A DNA stretch of 64,000 bases, taken from NCBI RefSeq assembly GCF_000455345.1, contig NZ_HG315690.1, positions 434,001 to 498,000 on the forward strand, in the 5' to 3' direction. The position numbers and the translations under genes are program-made. The notes below the pieces were generated by a model. The model was not told the DNA's origin. It did no database searches and saw only the letters and a program-made list of their open reading frames with translations. Source of the DNA: Halopiger goleimassiliensis. Lineage in GTDB: Archaea > Halobacteriota > Halobacteria > Halobacteriales > Natrialbaceae. Shown one piece after another: positions 1 to 8,486 of this stretch (position 1 is the stretch's first letter; each line of letters begins with the position of its first letter).

Positions 1-9
1 AATCGTGGC

Positions 10-1296
10 ATGATCGCCATCGCTGGATCGAAAGGTGGCTGTGGGAAGACCACGGTGACGTTGGGACTCGCCGAGGCGTTCGCCCGGGCGGAGACGGCGG
101 CGATCGCCGTCGACGCGGACAGACAACTGCCGAACCTGCACGTCAAGACCGACCTCGATCGGGGGCCGACGGTCGCCGACCTCGAGTCGGGTCACTCGCT
201 CGAAGAGATCGCCCAGGAACACCCCAGGGAACCGTCGGTCGGGATCGTTCCCGCCCCGAAGTCCTCGGAGGCCTTCGAGTTCGACGTGCTGGCAGAGCAC
301 GTCGACGAGGACGGTTACCAGGCCCTGATCGACTGTCCCTCCGGTGCCGGTCCCGACGTCGTCGATCCGATGAGCCAGGCCGACGGCGTCGTCGTCGTGG
401 CCTCGGAGACGGACCGCAGCCTCGAGGCGGCCGAGACGACGATCGAAATGGCTCGGCGACTCGGCGTCCCGGTCTACGGTGCCGTGTTGAACAAGTGCTC
501 GGAGATCCCCCAGCGGGCGAGCCGGTGGGACGTCCCGTTGCTGGGGTGTGTCCCCGAACGAACCTCGCCGCTGGTGAACGACGAGGTGATGGCCGCCTTC
601 GACGACGTCGTCGCGACGCTGCGGGAACAGTCCCCCAGCGACCGCGCGCCGCCGACGCTGTCCGGCGACCGACTGCCCACCGGCGTGACGGAACTGGATT
701 ACCGGATCGGTGGCGGTCTTCCACCGGGCTCCGTGGTAGCGCTGGTCGCGGAACCGGCCAGCCAGGCCGAACACCTCCTCTTCCAGGCGACCGGCGTTCG
801 CGGGACGCTCTATCTCTCGACGGCCCACTCGCGGGAAAACGTCCGCCGGTCGATCGAAGCCGCGTCCACGGGCACCGGAACGCCGACGATCAGACGGGTG
901 TCCGGCCCCGACGCCATCGACGACGCGCTGTCGTTGATCGAGAAGCTTCCCGACGCCGCGAACCTGATCGTCGATCCCGTCGACGAACTCGAGCGACGGG
1001 ATCGTTCGTCGTACGTCCGCTTCCTCGACGAACTCCGGGAGCGCATCGCCGAGACCGACAGTCTCGCTATCCTCCACTGTCTCGAGGGCGATCCGGAGAA
1101 CCGCGCGGCGACGCTTCGGGCCGCCGACGCAGTGCTCAAACTCGAGAGCGTCGCACCCGGGGCAGGGACGGACGTCGAACACTACCTGTCGGTTCCGAAG
1201 TACCGACCGAACGCCGAGTTCAGCGAGACGTTCGAGATCGACTTCGCCGACCACGCGGGCGCGGGACCGATCGAGTCCCCGCTCGAGTCGGACTGA
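10..1296 (+). CDS. MinD/ParA-like ATPase fused to a degenerate KaiC-like domain
   Basis: 428 residues. Residues 1-210 are a MinD/ParA/Soj-type P-loop ATPase: the deviant Walker A SKGGCGKTT lies at 7-15 with the signature Lys at 8 and the P-loop Lys at 13, and DCPSG and LNKC motifs follow. From about residue 218 a RecA/KaiC-like domain begins (TGVTELDYRIGGGLPPGS), but its Walker A is lost: the expected GPPGxGKT is replaced by AEPASQAEH, so the second half probably does not hydrolyse ATP. The gene ends 11 bases before a pair of RCK_C-like membrane proteins and lies upstream of a pilus locus. MinD homologues such as Haloferax MinD4 position archaella and pili at the poles; a similar role here is inference from context. 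The upstream region lies outside the window, so the promoter cannot be judged. Confidence 0.85.
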   Translation: MIAIAGSKGGCGKTTVTLGLAEAFARAETAAIAVDADRQLPNLHVKTDLDRGPTVADLESGHSLEEIAQEHPREPSVGIVPAPKSSEAFEFDVLAEHVDEDGYQALIDCPSGAGPDVVDPMSQADGVVVVASETDRSLEAAETTIEMARRLGVPVYGAVLNKCSEIPQRASRWDVPLLGCVPERTSPLVNDEVMAAFDDVVATLREQSPSDRAPPTLSGDRLPTGVTELDYRIGGGLPPGSVVALVAEPASQAEHLLFQATGVRGTLYLSTAHSRENVRRSIEAASTGTGTPTIRRVSGPDAIDDALSLIEKLPDAANLIVDPVDELERRDRSSYVRFLDELRERIAETDSLAILHCLEGDPENRAATLRAADAVLKLESVAPGAGTDVEHYLSVPKYRPNAEFSETFEIDFADHAGAGPIESPLESD

Positions 1297-1307
1297 GGTG
1301 ATCCCGG

Positions 1308-2432
1308 ATGGTCGATCTCCCGTACGAGTCACTGATCGGGATCTCCTACGGCCTCCTGCTCGGGTTCGTCCCCGCGTTGCTCTTCGGGCTGGCGGCGGTC
1401 GGCGTCGGAATCGGCCGGGACCGATCGGTCCCCCTCCTCGCCGGCGTGGGCACGGTTCCGATCGCGCTCGCGCTCGGATACTGGATCGGTATCTTCGATC
1501 CGAGTACCGGCCTCTCACAGACGCCGCGGCTCGCGATGGGGGCCGTCGTCGCCGGCGTCCTCGGCGTCGTCGCCACGAATCAGGGCAACCGGATCGCCGC
1601 CGAACTGCCGCGTGACCGGACGTTCCCGATCGTTCGGGGGCGCGCCCTCTCCGCAGATGCCATCGACAGCGTCGACGCGATGGGGCAGGTGACGATCCGA
1701 CCGACAGGTGCCATCCGCGAGTTCGATGGCTATCCACCGCTGTCCCCCGCGCTGCGATCCGCACTCGAAGACGGGGCCTGGCGGTTCCCCGCGGACCTGC
1801 AACTCGCGGAACTCGAACGGCGGCTCGAACAGCGCCTCGAGTCGGAGTACGGACTGTCGATGGTCGAGGTGTCGATCGACGGTCGCGGACGGGCGACGAT
1901 CGCCGCAGCACCGCCGGCAAAGGGCGTCGCGACGACGCTGTCCGACGGCACCAGGGCCGTGACGATCGCCGGCCTCCTGCCGACTGGTATCGAAGCGGGC
2001 GATACCGTCGCTATCGACGCGGATGGCCGAACCGTCGAGGGTGACGTCCTCGCCGTCGGAAATCGACCGCGGTCGTCCGAAATGGACCTCGACCTCGACG
2101 ACGACTACCGGGATGCGGCCGCGGGCTTCGACGGCGGGCACGGCCAACTCACCGTCGCCGTCGAGACGACCGCGGCCGGCCACCTCCTCGAATCGACGAC
2201 ACACCGCATCGCCGTCCTCCCGAGCGGTGACAACCACGAGTTCGAGGCGGCTGCCCTGCTCGAGGAAGCCGGCCATCCCGTCACCGCCGCCGAGCCGAGC
2301 GACGGGAGCGTCGATTCGGGAACGATCCTCGGCGTCCACGACGGAACCGACTGGCGCTTCGACGCCGACGACGCGCTCGACGCTGCCGTACAGGCGTTCG
2401 TCGCCGGAACCCCATCGGAGGTGAGCGACTGA
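1308..2432 (+). CDS. Membrane protein with RCK_C (TrkA-C)-like tail, copy 1
   Basis: 374 residues. Three hydrophobic segments (about 8-36, 41-63, 75-91) are followed by a long soluble part. It resembles haloarchaeal proteins annotated 'potassium transporter TrkA' because of a TrkA-C/RCK_C-like module that would bind a small ligand in the cytoplasm. No pore or selectivity-filter motif is visible, so calling it a K+ channel would be unsafe. The conserved core has the pattern DAIDSVDAMGQVTI, shared in looser form with the next gene (SARLAVDVDLPETI region). It starts 11 bases after the MinD fusion gene, and its stop overlaps the next start as TGATG, so translation is probably coupled. The function of the pair is unknown. 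Confidence 0.75.
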   Translation: MVDLPYESLIGISYGLLLGFVPALLFGLAAVGVGIGRDRSVPLLAGVGTVPIALALGYWIGIFDPSTGLSQTPRLAMGAVVAGVLGVVATNQGNRIAAELPRDRTFPIVRGRALSADAIDSVDAMGQVTIRPTGAIREFDGYPPLSPALRSALEDGAWRFPADLQLAELERRLEQRLESEYGLSMVEVSIDGRGRATIAAAPPAKGVATTLSDGTRAVTIAGLLPTGIEAGDTVAIDADGRTVEGDVLAVGNRPRSSEMDLDLDDDYRDAAAGFDGGHGQLTVAVETTAAGHLLESTTHRIAVLPSGDNHEFEAAALLEEAGHPVTAAEPSDGSVDSGTILGVHDGTDWRFDADDALDAAVQAFVAGTPSEVSD

Positions 2433-3646
2433 TGGTCGAACTGTCGCTGCTGTTCGAACTCGTCCGGGACGCGTCGATCGGCGTCGTCGGTGCCGGGCTT
2501 CTCGCCGCGATCACGAGTCTGCTCACCGCGACCGCCTATCGGTGGACGACGACCCGGGCACCACCGTCCGGCATGCCGACGTTCGTCGGTCTGTCGATCG
2601 TCGCGGTCTACCTGACCGCGTCCGTCCTCTCGGCAGGGGCCTTCTTCGCGACGACGCCGCTCGATCACCAGTTCAGCGCCGGCTACCTGCTCGCGACGTT
2701 CCTGCTCGGCGGCGTCGTCGCCGCCGCGAGCGGTCGGCTCGGCGACCGGATCGCGTGCCAGCTGCTCGATCTCTCGCGAATCGACGCTTCGGGTGACGCG
2801 GCCGCAGCCGTCCGATCGGCCCGCCTCGCCGTCGACGTCGACCTCCCCGAGACGATCGAGACGGCCGAGGGGTACCGACCGGTCGAGCCGTCCGTTCGAC
2901 GCGCCATCGAAGGAACGACCGTCCGACTCCCCCACGACCTCTCGGCGGACGACCGCCGTGGCCGGATCGAACGCCACCTTGAGCGGGAGTACGACCTCGG
3001 CTACGCGGAGGTTCGGACGACCGAAGACGGATCCGTCGACCGTCTCCTCGTCGGTCGCCAGTCCTCGGGACTGGGGCCGATGCTGCCGCCGCGAACCGTC
3101 GCCGTAGCGATCCAGGCCGACTCCGCGCCGGACGCGAGTCTCGGTGATCCGATCGAGATCTGGTCGACCGGCGAAGGGAGTCGACTGCTCGCGACCGGGA
3201 CGGTCCGATCGGTCGACGGCTCCGTTGCGACCGTCATCGTCGACCGCGACCTCGCCGACGACCTCGCCGACGACGAGCGGTATCGGCTGGTCACCCGTCC
3301 GGACGATCCGACCGACGCCTACGAGTTCGCCTCGACGATCCGCGAAGTCGACGAGACGGTGACGACCCTGACGGTGGCGGCCGACGGCCCGCTCGACGGC
3401 GAGTTCGCCGGCTGGCTCCCGGGCCGGGTCCTCGTCATCGACCGTGACGACGAGTTGCTGGCGATGCCCGACGACAAGGAGACGATCCGTGCGGGCGACG
3501 ACCTCTGGGTGCTCGCCGCGCCGGACGCGCTGACGGACTTCGATCCGACGGCCGGTGATGCGAGCACAATCCCGTCGAAACCCGACGAAACCGAATCGGA
3601 CGAAGCGGACGCGGACGAGACGGACGCCGAGGAACTGACAGTGTAG
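2432..3646 (+). CDS. Membrane protein with RCK_C (TrkA-C)-like tail, copy 2
   Basis: 404 residues, a diverged paralogue of the preceding gene with the same layout. Hydrophobic segments lie at about 14-36, 49-73 and 84-101, followed by soluble domains. The C-terminal module around residues 310-365 contains LPGRVLVIDRDDELLAMPDD and ends in GDDLWVLA, which fits an RCK_C fold. The last 35 residues form an Asp/Glu-rich tail. Two adjacent non-identical copies suggest an obligate heteromer (inference). The gene closes the first operon: a TATA box for the next gene lies directly after the stop codon. Confidence 0.75.
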   Translation: MVELSLLFELVRDASIGVVGAGLLAAITSLLTATAYRWTTTRAPPSGMPTFVGLSIVAVYLTASVLSAGAFFATTPLDHQFSAGYLLATFLLGGVVAAASGRLGDRIACQLLDLSRIDASGDAAAAVRSARLAVDVDLPETIETAEGYRPVEPSVRRAIEGTTVRLPHDLSADDRRGRIERHLEREYDLGYAEVRTTEDGSVDRLLVGRQSSGLGPMLPPRTVAVAIQADSAPDASLGDPIEIWSTGEGSRLLATGTVRSVDGSVATVIVDRDLADDLADDERYRLVTRPDDPTDAYEFASTIREVDETVTTLTVAADGPLDGEFAGWLPGRVLVIDRDDELLAMPDDKETIRAGDDLWVLAAPDALTDFDPTAGDASTIPSKPDETESDEADADETDAEELTV

Positions 3647-3647
3647 A

Positions 3648-3656
3648 AATTTAAAT
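3648..3656 (+). promoter_or_regulatory. TATA box AATTTAAAT for the 3679 gene
   Basis: The box AATTTAAAT is centred about 27 nt before the ATG at 3679, the spacing of a leaderless haloarchaeal promoter. The same arrangement recurs before 9631, 10859 and 14697. Confidence 0.6.
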
Positions 3657-3678
3657 CGGAGCAGGAGGGAGAACAAGT

Positions 3679-4044
3679 ATGGTATCGGTCGATACGAACG
3701 CCGAACGAACCAGCGGGATCACGACCGTCCGGGTGGTGCTCACGAACGACCACACGACGCCCCAGGCGGTTCGGCTGCAGAGCAATCTCGATGGCCCCGT
3801 CTGGCCGCCCCGACGCGGCGGGGTGGACGATCCTCGCTGGGCGGACGACGTCTGGGAGGCGACGATCCGGCCGGGCCGCACGCACGGCGTCGGCTTCGCC
3901 AGCCCTGCGCCGCCGACCGAACCGCTGGTCGAGGTCGTCTCGAGCGAGCGCCAGGACGCCGACAAGTTGCGGTCCGATTCCGAAGTGCTCGCCCAACTGG
4001 ACGACTGGCGACCGCGAAACGAGGTGCTCGAGCGCGAGCCATGA
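3679..4044 (+). CDS. Conserved haloarchaeal protein of unknown function, pilus/MinD locus
   Basis: 121 residues with no signal peptide or membrane segment. It reads as a small beta-rich domain: an opening strand pattern (TTVRVVLTNDHTTPQAVRLQS), then a WPP motif and a FASPAPP motif. I recognise the type as one found beside MinD-like genes in haloarchaea but cannot give a function. Its stop overlaps the start of the following MinD-like gene (ATGA), so the two are probably made together from the TATA box at 3648 and may act as a pair. Confidence 0.65.
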   Translation: MVSVDTNAERTSGITTVRVVLTNDHTTPQAVRLQSNLDGPVWPPRRGGVDDPRWADDVWEATIRPGRTHGVGFASPAPPTEPLVEVVSSERQDADKLRSDSEVLAQLDDWRPRNEVLEREP

Positions 4045-4739
4045 TCGTCACCGTGGCCGGCGGGAAAGGCGGCGTCGGAAAGTCGACGACGGCGTGGAAC
4101 CTGGCCCGCGAACTCGACGCCATCGTCGTCGACGCCGACCTCACGGGCGCGGATCTCCCGCCGGGTACCGGCCCGGACCTCCACGACGTACTGGCCGGGC
4201 GCGTGGACCCGATCGACGCCGCAGAGGAGGTCGGCCGGGTCACCCTGCTTCCCTGTGGTCGTAGCCTGTCCGGTGCCCGTGCGGCCAATCTCGAGGCTCT
4301 CGGGGATGCACTGCAGCGGATCGAGCGCGAGTGGGGCCGCGTCGTCATCGACTGTCCGGCGGGGCTGGCCCGCGACGTCGGAATCGAACTCCGAACCGCC
4401 GATCTCGCAGTCTTCGTGACGATGCCCGATCGAGCCGCATTAGTCGACCTGATGCGTACCTACGAACTCGCCGAGGACCTCGAGACGCCCGTCGCCTCCG
4501 TCGTGCTCAACAAGGCAGACCTCGAGCGTCACGACGAACTCGCCGGCCGGATGAGCCGCAGCCTCAGCGTCGACGTCACGATCGTCGAATCGCAGTCCGC
4601 CGTCGCCGAGGCCCAGGCTCGCTGGAAGCCGGTTCGCGACCACGACCCCGACGCCCAGGCGCTCGAGGCCTACGAATCGATCGCGAATCGGCTCGAGCGG
4701 GCCGAGCGACGTCTCTCCGATCGTCCCGAGACGATCTAG
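4041..4739 (+). CDS. MinD/ParA-like ATPase
   Basis: 232 residues, a complete MinD/ParA-family protein. The deviant Walker A GGKGGVGKST lies at 7-16, DADLTGAD follows as the A' region, the Walker B-like VVIDCPAG lies in the middle, and VVLNKADL is the base-binding motif. No long C-terminal amphipathic helix of the bacterial MinD type is obvious, although a short charged helix (ANRLERAERRLS) ends the protein. It is the second MinD-type ATPase within 4 kb. Context suggests spatial positioning of the pilus machinery or of a membrane complex (inference). It is translationally coupled to the preceding small gene. Confidence 0.85.
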   Translation: MIVTVAGGKGGVGKSTTAWNLARELDAIVVDADLTGADLPPGTGPDLHDVLAGRVDPIDAAEEVGRVTLLPCGRSLSGARAANLEALGDALQRIEREWGRVVIDCPAGLARDVGIELRTADLAVFVTMPDRAALVDLMRTYELAEDLETPVASVVLNKADLERHDELAGRMSRSLSVDVTIVESQSAVAEAQARWKPVRDHDPDAQALEAYESIANRLERAERRLSDRPETI

Positions 4740-4856
4740 TTCCTTTTGTGGACGCCATCGACCGGATGCCACATCGCGAGGAGGAACTCCGTCCTCGAGC
4801 AGTACAGTCCAAGGCGTTACCGATTCGACCCTTCCCACGTGCGGTGGCGCGCGCTG

Positions 4857-5308
4857 TCGACTGGCCGAGCGAAGCGAGGTGTGACCTCTGGGAGCACCTC
4901 GAAAAGCGAACGGGAAGCAGTGCGACCCGTGAGCGTCAGTGAGGCCAGTCGAAGAAGCCGTGCGAGGACTTCGCGAGCTGCGCGGGACCGCCAGGTCCCG
5001 CGAACTGATCGCGCGGCTGCGCCGCGCGACACGAAGCGAGCGAAGGCTTGGAAGACGCGAAGCGTCTTCCAGTGGATGAGCGACCGGAGGGAGCGTTAGC
5101 GCGGAACCGGAGGTTCCGCGAACCATGCGAATAGTGCGGGACCGCTGGTCCCGCATACCGTGCGAGCGGGCCAGTGGCCCGCGAGCAGACGGCGGCGTTG
5201 CCGCCGTGAGCAGAAATCGGCTGGGGAGAGCGAGGTGCGAACGAACGTGAGCACCTCGGAACAGCGAACGGCGAACGGAGTGAGCCGTGAGCGGCGTGGC
5301 CACTCCCC
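4857..5308. repeat. Array of at least ten different short hairpins
   Basis: An untranslated stretch packed with perfect inverted repeats, most with loops of 3-4 nt. Examples (arm/arm): 4981-4989/4994-5002; 5009-5017/5021-5029; 5049-5058/5062-5071; 5100-5108/5112-5120; 5135-5143/5147-5155; 5166-5172/5176-5182; 5189-5196/5200-5207; 5231-5238/5251-5258. A longer-range pair joins 4857-4866 to 4943-4952. The stems differ in sequence but change in matched pairs: CGCGGGACC..GGTCCCGCG, TGCGGGACC..GGTCCCGCA and CGCGGAACC..GGTTCCGCG. Short GCGA(A/G) spacers separate them. Such covariation implies selection on structure, as RNA or as single-stranded DNA. The array lies in the convergent gap between the MinD gene and the PGF-CTERM gene, so termination is one possible role. 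Confidence 0.8.
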
Positions 5309-5504
5309 GTGTCCACGATAGCAGAGCGCTTCGGTTCACTTTCCCTAGATCTCTAAAACCCTGTTCAATAAGCAGCGCTACTGATCGACCGATTCATCGA
5401 AGAAGTCTAGAAAGAAAGCCGTAGGCGTATTCATCGATCTGCAGATCCCTCACGATTCGACCACCATCGAACCGGTCTCCCGAAAAACGTGCGTCGGTAG
5501 CGAG
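5309..5504. other. Intergenic remainder with no recognisable gene
   Basis: About 200 bases of lower G+C between the hairpin array and the stop of the PGF-CTERM gene. I see no reading frame, tRNA or terminal repeat here. The short stretch 4740-4856 before the array is also without a gene. Confidence 0.5.
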
Positions 5505-7772
5505 CTACGCCAGAATCCGTCGACGCATGGCGACTGCACTCGCTGCAAGCGCCATCGCGACGACGGCGAGTGCCGGCCCGAAGCCAGGAATGCCGTCACC
5601 GTCGGCTTCGGTGACCGCGATTTCCGCCTCGACGACGTCGTCGGGCGACTCGAGGCCGACGGTCACGTCACCCAACTCCTCGAGCGTCGTGTCGAACTCG
5701 AGGGACTCAGAGGCACCGGCCTCGAGTTCGACCGTCGTCTCGTCGACCGATTCGTCGTCGACCGTCAGCGCGACGCTCGCCTCGTCCGCGCCGCCGCCGA
5801 CGTTGGTAACGGTCGCGTTGATCGTCGCCGACTCTCCCTCCGTAACTGACGCAGGGGCGTCGAAGGCCTCGAGCTGGAACTCCGCCGGCTCGAGGAGGTC
5901 TATCGTGGCGGTCTCGGTCTCGTCGTGCAGTTCGACGACGTGGGTTGCGGTTCCCTGTTCGTCGTGTGTGAGGGTGAACGTCTCCGTCGAGCCGTCGGCG
6001 TCGACCGTGACGGTCTCCGTGGCGACGGACTCGCCGTCGATGCGGACCTCGACCGTTTCGGCGACCGGTTCGTCCGCTTCGTTCGTGAACCCGACCTCGA
6101 GGTCGTACTCGCTGCCGGCGGCAGCCTCCTCGGGCAGGGAGACCGACTCGAGGCCGACCGTGCCTGGCTCGTAGATCGACAGGTCGCCGAGAGGTTCGTC
6201 GTTGAGGGCGACGGTGCCGTTCTCCGCGGCCGTCCAGCGGAGCGTCTCGGTCGTCTCGCCGTCGGCGTCCACGTGGACTGTACTGCGCGTGACCTGTTCG
6301 TCGCCGACGGCGACGGTCGCCGTTTCAGACCCGGGGCCACCCGTGTTCTGGTAGGTGACGGCCGCCTCGAGCGTCGTTCCTTCGACTGCCGCTTCGGTGT
6401 CGAACGACGTGTCGACGAGGTCGATACTCGGCGGCTCGAGGACTTCGACAGTGACCGAATCGCTCTCGCCGGCGACCGTCGCAGTTAGTTCCGTTTCGCC
6501 GACCGAGTTGGCCTCGAGCAAGCCATTGGTGACTTCAGCAACGGCTTCCTCGGAGTCGTAGTCGGCGACTTCCGTGGCTGTGACCGTGGAGCCGTCGTCA
6601 AGGGTGAGTTCGACGGTTACTGATGTGGTTTCTCCCTCGCCGATCGATGGCTGGGCGATTTGTAAATCGACGTCCTGGATTTGCCACTTGAGCACCGGGT
6701 ACTCGTCGGTAGCGGTCCAGTAATTGCCGAAGTCAAGGTTCGTGTTTGTTTTTGGATCTTCTCCTGTTAATTCCTGTTCCTTAAGACCAGTACCATATTC
6801 TTCACCAGTTCCTATACTGTCGTCAGTTTTTGTCATGTCCACGTCCCAGTAGACGTCTGTTAGACCAGAGCCATCACTAGAGTCCCCTCCAGCGATGCCA
6901 CCAGAGTATTCGTTAGAGGTATCGATATCAGACCTCGAGTAAATACCATTACCTGATCCTTCGAAATCTCCGAAAATTCCTCCGTTAAAATTCCCTTCTA
7001 CATTTGCAGCGGCGTATGACTGGCGGACCGCTCCAGAGCTATACTGATTACCGGTTATTCCGCCTGCAAAACCATCGGTTGCCTCTACGGTACTCGTTGT
7101 ATGTGACTCCATAATTGTACCCGCGTTAGCCCCAACAATCCCCCCGATATATTCATCTCCGTTCACACTTACATCCGCATATGCTCGTAAAAGAATCGGG
7201 TCTCCACGGTTCCGTCCAACGACACCACCTACGTATTCATTACCTTCAACTTCCCCAGTTACGGCGATTGAACGACCTTCTCCCTCGAGTTGACCAATTA
7301 CCCCACCCACATATTGATCTCCTCTTATAAACGCGTTCTCTATCTCCACGTTTTCTACGGTGCCTGTCGCTGTTCCAAACAAACCAATATATGAGTCGCC
7401 CGGCCGATCGATAGTTAATCCTTTGACTGTGTGATTTCGACCGTCAAAGGTCCCACTAAACGGGATTTCGGTTCGATCACCGTACTCACTATCGCCGATT
7501 GGTTCGAATCCAGTTCCACCAGCCCAGTGTTCGGTATCACTGGCATCAATATCGTTCCCGAGGATGTAGTGTGCTTCGAGATCCTGGTTCATCGCCTGCA
7601 ATTCCTCGGCATTGGTAATCACGTAGGGGTTCTCTCCAGTTCCGTCACCTTCTAGTTCGTCAAGAGCGGCAGTTTGCTCAGCAGCACCAACGCCTGCACC
7701 GAGAGCAATACCGAGTGCAACGATACAAATTGCAAGAGTAGTGATTATTGATTTTTCTCGTTGATGTGTCAT
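5505..7772 (-). CDS. GLUG-repeat surface protein with PGF-CTERM sorting signal
   Basis: 755 residues from the ATG at 7772; a TTG further upstream (7799) is less likely. A signal peptide spans about 1-31. Residues 60-330 hold six GLUG-type repeats (YIGLFG, YVGGVIG, YVGGVVG, YIGGIVG, FAGGITG, YSGGIAG). A bacterial Ig (BIG2)-like domain follows, then three CARDB-like repeats with ATV/SVT strands. The C-terminus is PGFGP plus a hydrophobic helix and RRR, a PGF-CTERM signal for cleavage and lipid attachment by archaeosortase. The protein should therefore sit on the outer face, attached to the membrane through the S-layer, probably as an adhesin. The 5' part (GLUG, about 6680-7772) is much richer in A+T than the 3' stalk, suggesting a chimera in which a foreign head was joined to a native stalk. 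Confidence 0.88.
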   Translation of the reverse strand: MTHQREKSIITTLAICIVALGIALGAGVGAAEQTAALDELEGDGTGENPYVITNAEELQAMNQDLEAHYILGNDIDASDTEHWAGGTGFEPIGDSEYGDRTEIPFSGTFDGRNHTVKGLTIDRPGDSYIGLFGTATGTVENVEIENAFIRGDQYVGGVIGQLEGEGRSIAVTGEVEGNEYVGGVVGRNRGDPILLRAYADVSVNGDEYIGGIVGANAGTIMESHTTSTVEATDGFAGGITGNQYSSGAVRQSYAAANVEGNFNGGIFGDFEGSGNGIYSRSDIDTSNEYSGGIAGGDSSDGSGLTDVYWDVDMTKTDDSIGTGEEYGTGLKEQELTGEDPKTNTNLDFGNYWTATDEYPVLKWQIQDVDLQIAQPSIGEGETTSVTVELTLDDGSTVTATEVADYDSEEAVAEVTNGLLEANSVGETELTATVAGESDSVTVEVLEPPSIDLVDTSFDTEAAVEGTTLEAAVTYQNTGGPGSETATVAVGDEQVTRSTVHVDADGETTETLRWTAAENGTVALNDEPLGDLSIYEPGTVGLESVSLPEEAAAGSEYDLEVGFTNEADEPVAETVEVRIDGESVATETVTVDADGSTETFTLTHDEQGTATHVVELHDETETATIDLLEPAEFQLEAFDAPASVTEGESATINATVTNVGGGADEASVALTVDDESVDETTVELEAGASESLEFDTTLEELGDVTVGLESPDDVVEAEIAVTEADGDGIPGFGPALAVVAMALAASAVAMRRRILA

Positions 7773-7896
7773 CGTAGAGGGTCGTGAGCGATATCCCAAT
7801 AGTGTTTTGGTTTCTTACTAGAATAGGGAATACTTATGTCGATTTTAGTTGACGGTTGGCGTATATAGATTGTATAAAGAACTGGTTTATTCTCCC

Positions 7897-8412
7897 CTAT
7901 TCAACAACAAGAAGTCGGTTATTAGGTTCATCATCCGCCCAGTTGGAATCTTCTGGGGGATAAATGTCGAACTTGATTTCTCCGGTAGATTGATCCGGTG
8001 GGAGTTCAAGATCGCCTTGGTCATCGAAGTCAAATTGAACTTCATTATCTTCCCAGCTATTATCCCCAGTCGTTTGATCTAATGCGCCATCCATACGAGC
8101 ATTAGATGCAGGCTCCGCTACAACTACAGCATCCTCGACCTCATTCCCGTCCTCGTCAATCACATAGACACTTACATCATCTTCATCAGGGCCAATAGAA
8201 CTGTCATTAAACCGTACATCTACTTCTGTATCACCCTCGAACGTATCCACACCACCGAGAATCTGCAACATAATCCCGAGCGATGCGACACCGATGACTA
8301 GCGCGATCACCAGTCGGATCGGAAGGCCTTCGATGGCCCGATCGTCCTCGAGGAACGACCGGTCCGGTGTCGAAACACTGACCGTGGGCTTCGTACGTTG
8401 TTTCGAACCCAT
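7897..8412 (-). CDS. Pilin-like single-pass protein (DUF7382-type)
   Basis: 171 residues. After a short polar start, DDRAIEGLPIRLVIALVIGVA begins a hydrophobic H-domain (residues about 30-53) like that of haloarchaeal type IV pilins, which usually read DDRAVSPVIG. The remaining 115 residues form a very acidic beta-rich exterior domain. I recall the family as DUF7382, but the number is from memory. The gene is divergent from the HerA-like ATPase gene with a short shared promoter region; a CTTTAAG box lies about 28 nt before the start. The first 150 bases are G+C-rich like the host, while the part coding for the exterior is clearly A+T-richer, a sign of domain replacement. Confidence 0.72.
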   Translation of the reverse strand: MGSKQRTKPTVSVSTPDRSFLEDDRAIEGLPIRLVIALVIGVASLGIMLQILGGVDTFEGDTEVDVRFNDSSIGPDEDDVSVYVIDEDGNEVEDAVVVAEPASNARMDGALDQTTGDNSWEDNEVQFDFDDQGDLELPPDQSTGEIKFDIYPPEDSNWADDEPNNRLLVVE

Positions 8413-8478
8413 ACCGTAGTTGGGCTCCTTATCTAACTTAAAGTTTGGATCTAAAATTGAAGTACGATCGGGGCCGAA

Positions 8479-8483
8479 AGGAG
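8479..8483 (+). promoter_or_regulatory. Shine-Dalgarno AGGAG deciding the start of the HerA-like gene
   Basis: AGGAG stands 3 nt before the ATG at 8487. It supports that ATG over the upstream TTG at 8445, which would leave only 32 bases for two divergent promoters. Confidence 0.6.
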
Positions 8484-8486
8484 CTT

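Noticed and set aside
1308-3646. K+ channel (Trk/Kch) annotation of the paired membrane proteins
   Set aside because: No pore loop or selectivity filter is visible; only the tail resembles RCK_C.
4857-5308. CRISPR array or tRNA cluster
   Set aside because: The repeats are different hairpins rather than identical repeats with spacers of equal length, and no tRNA anticodon arm or CCA end could be formed.
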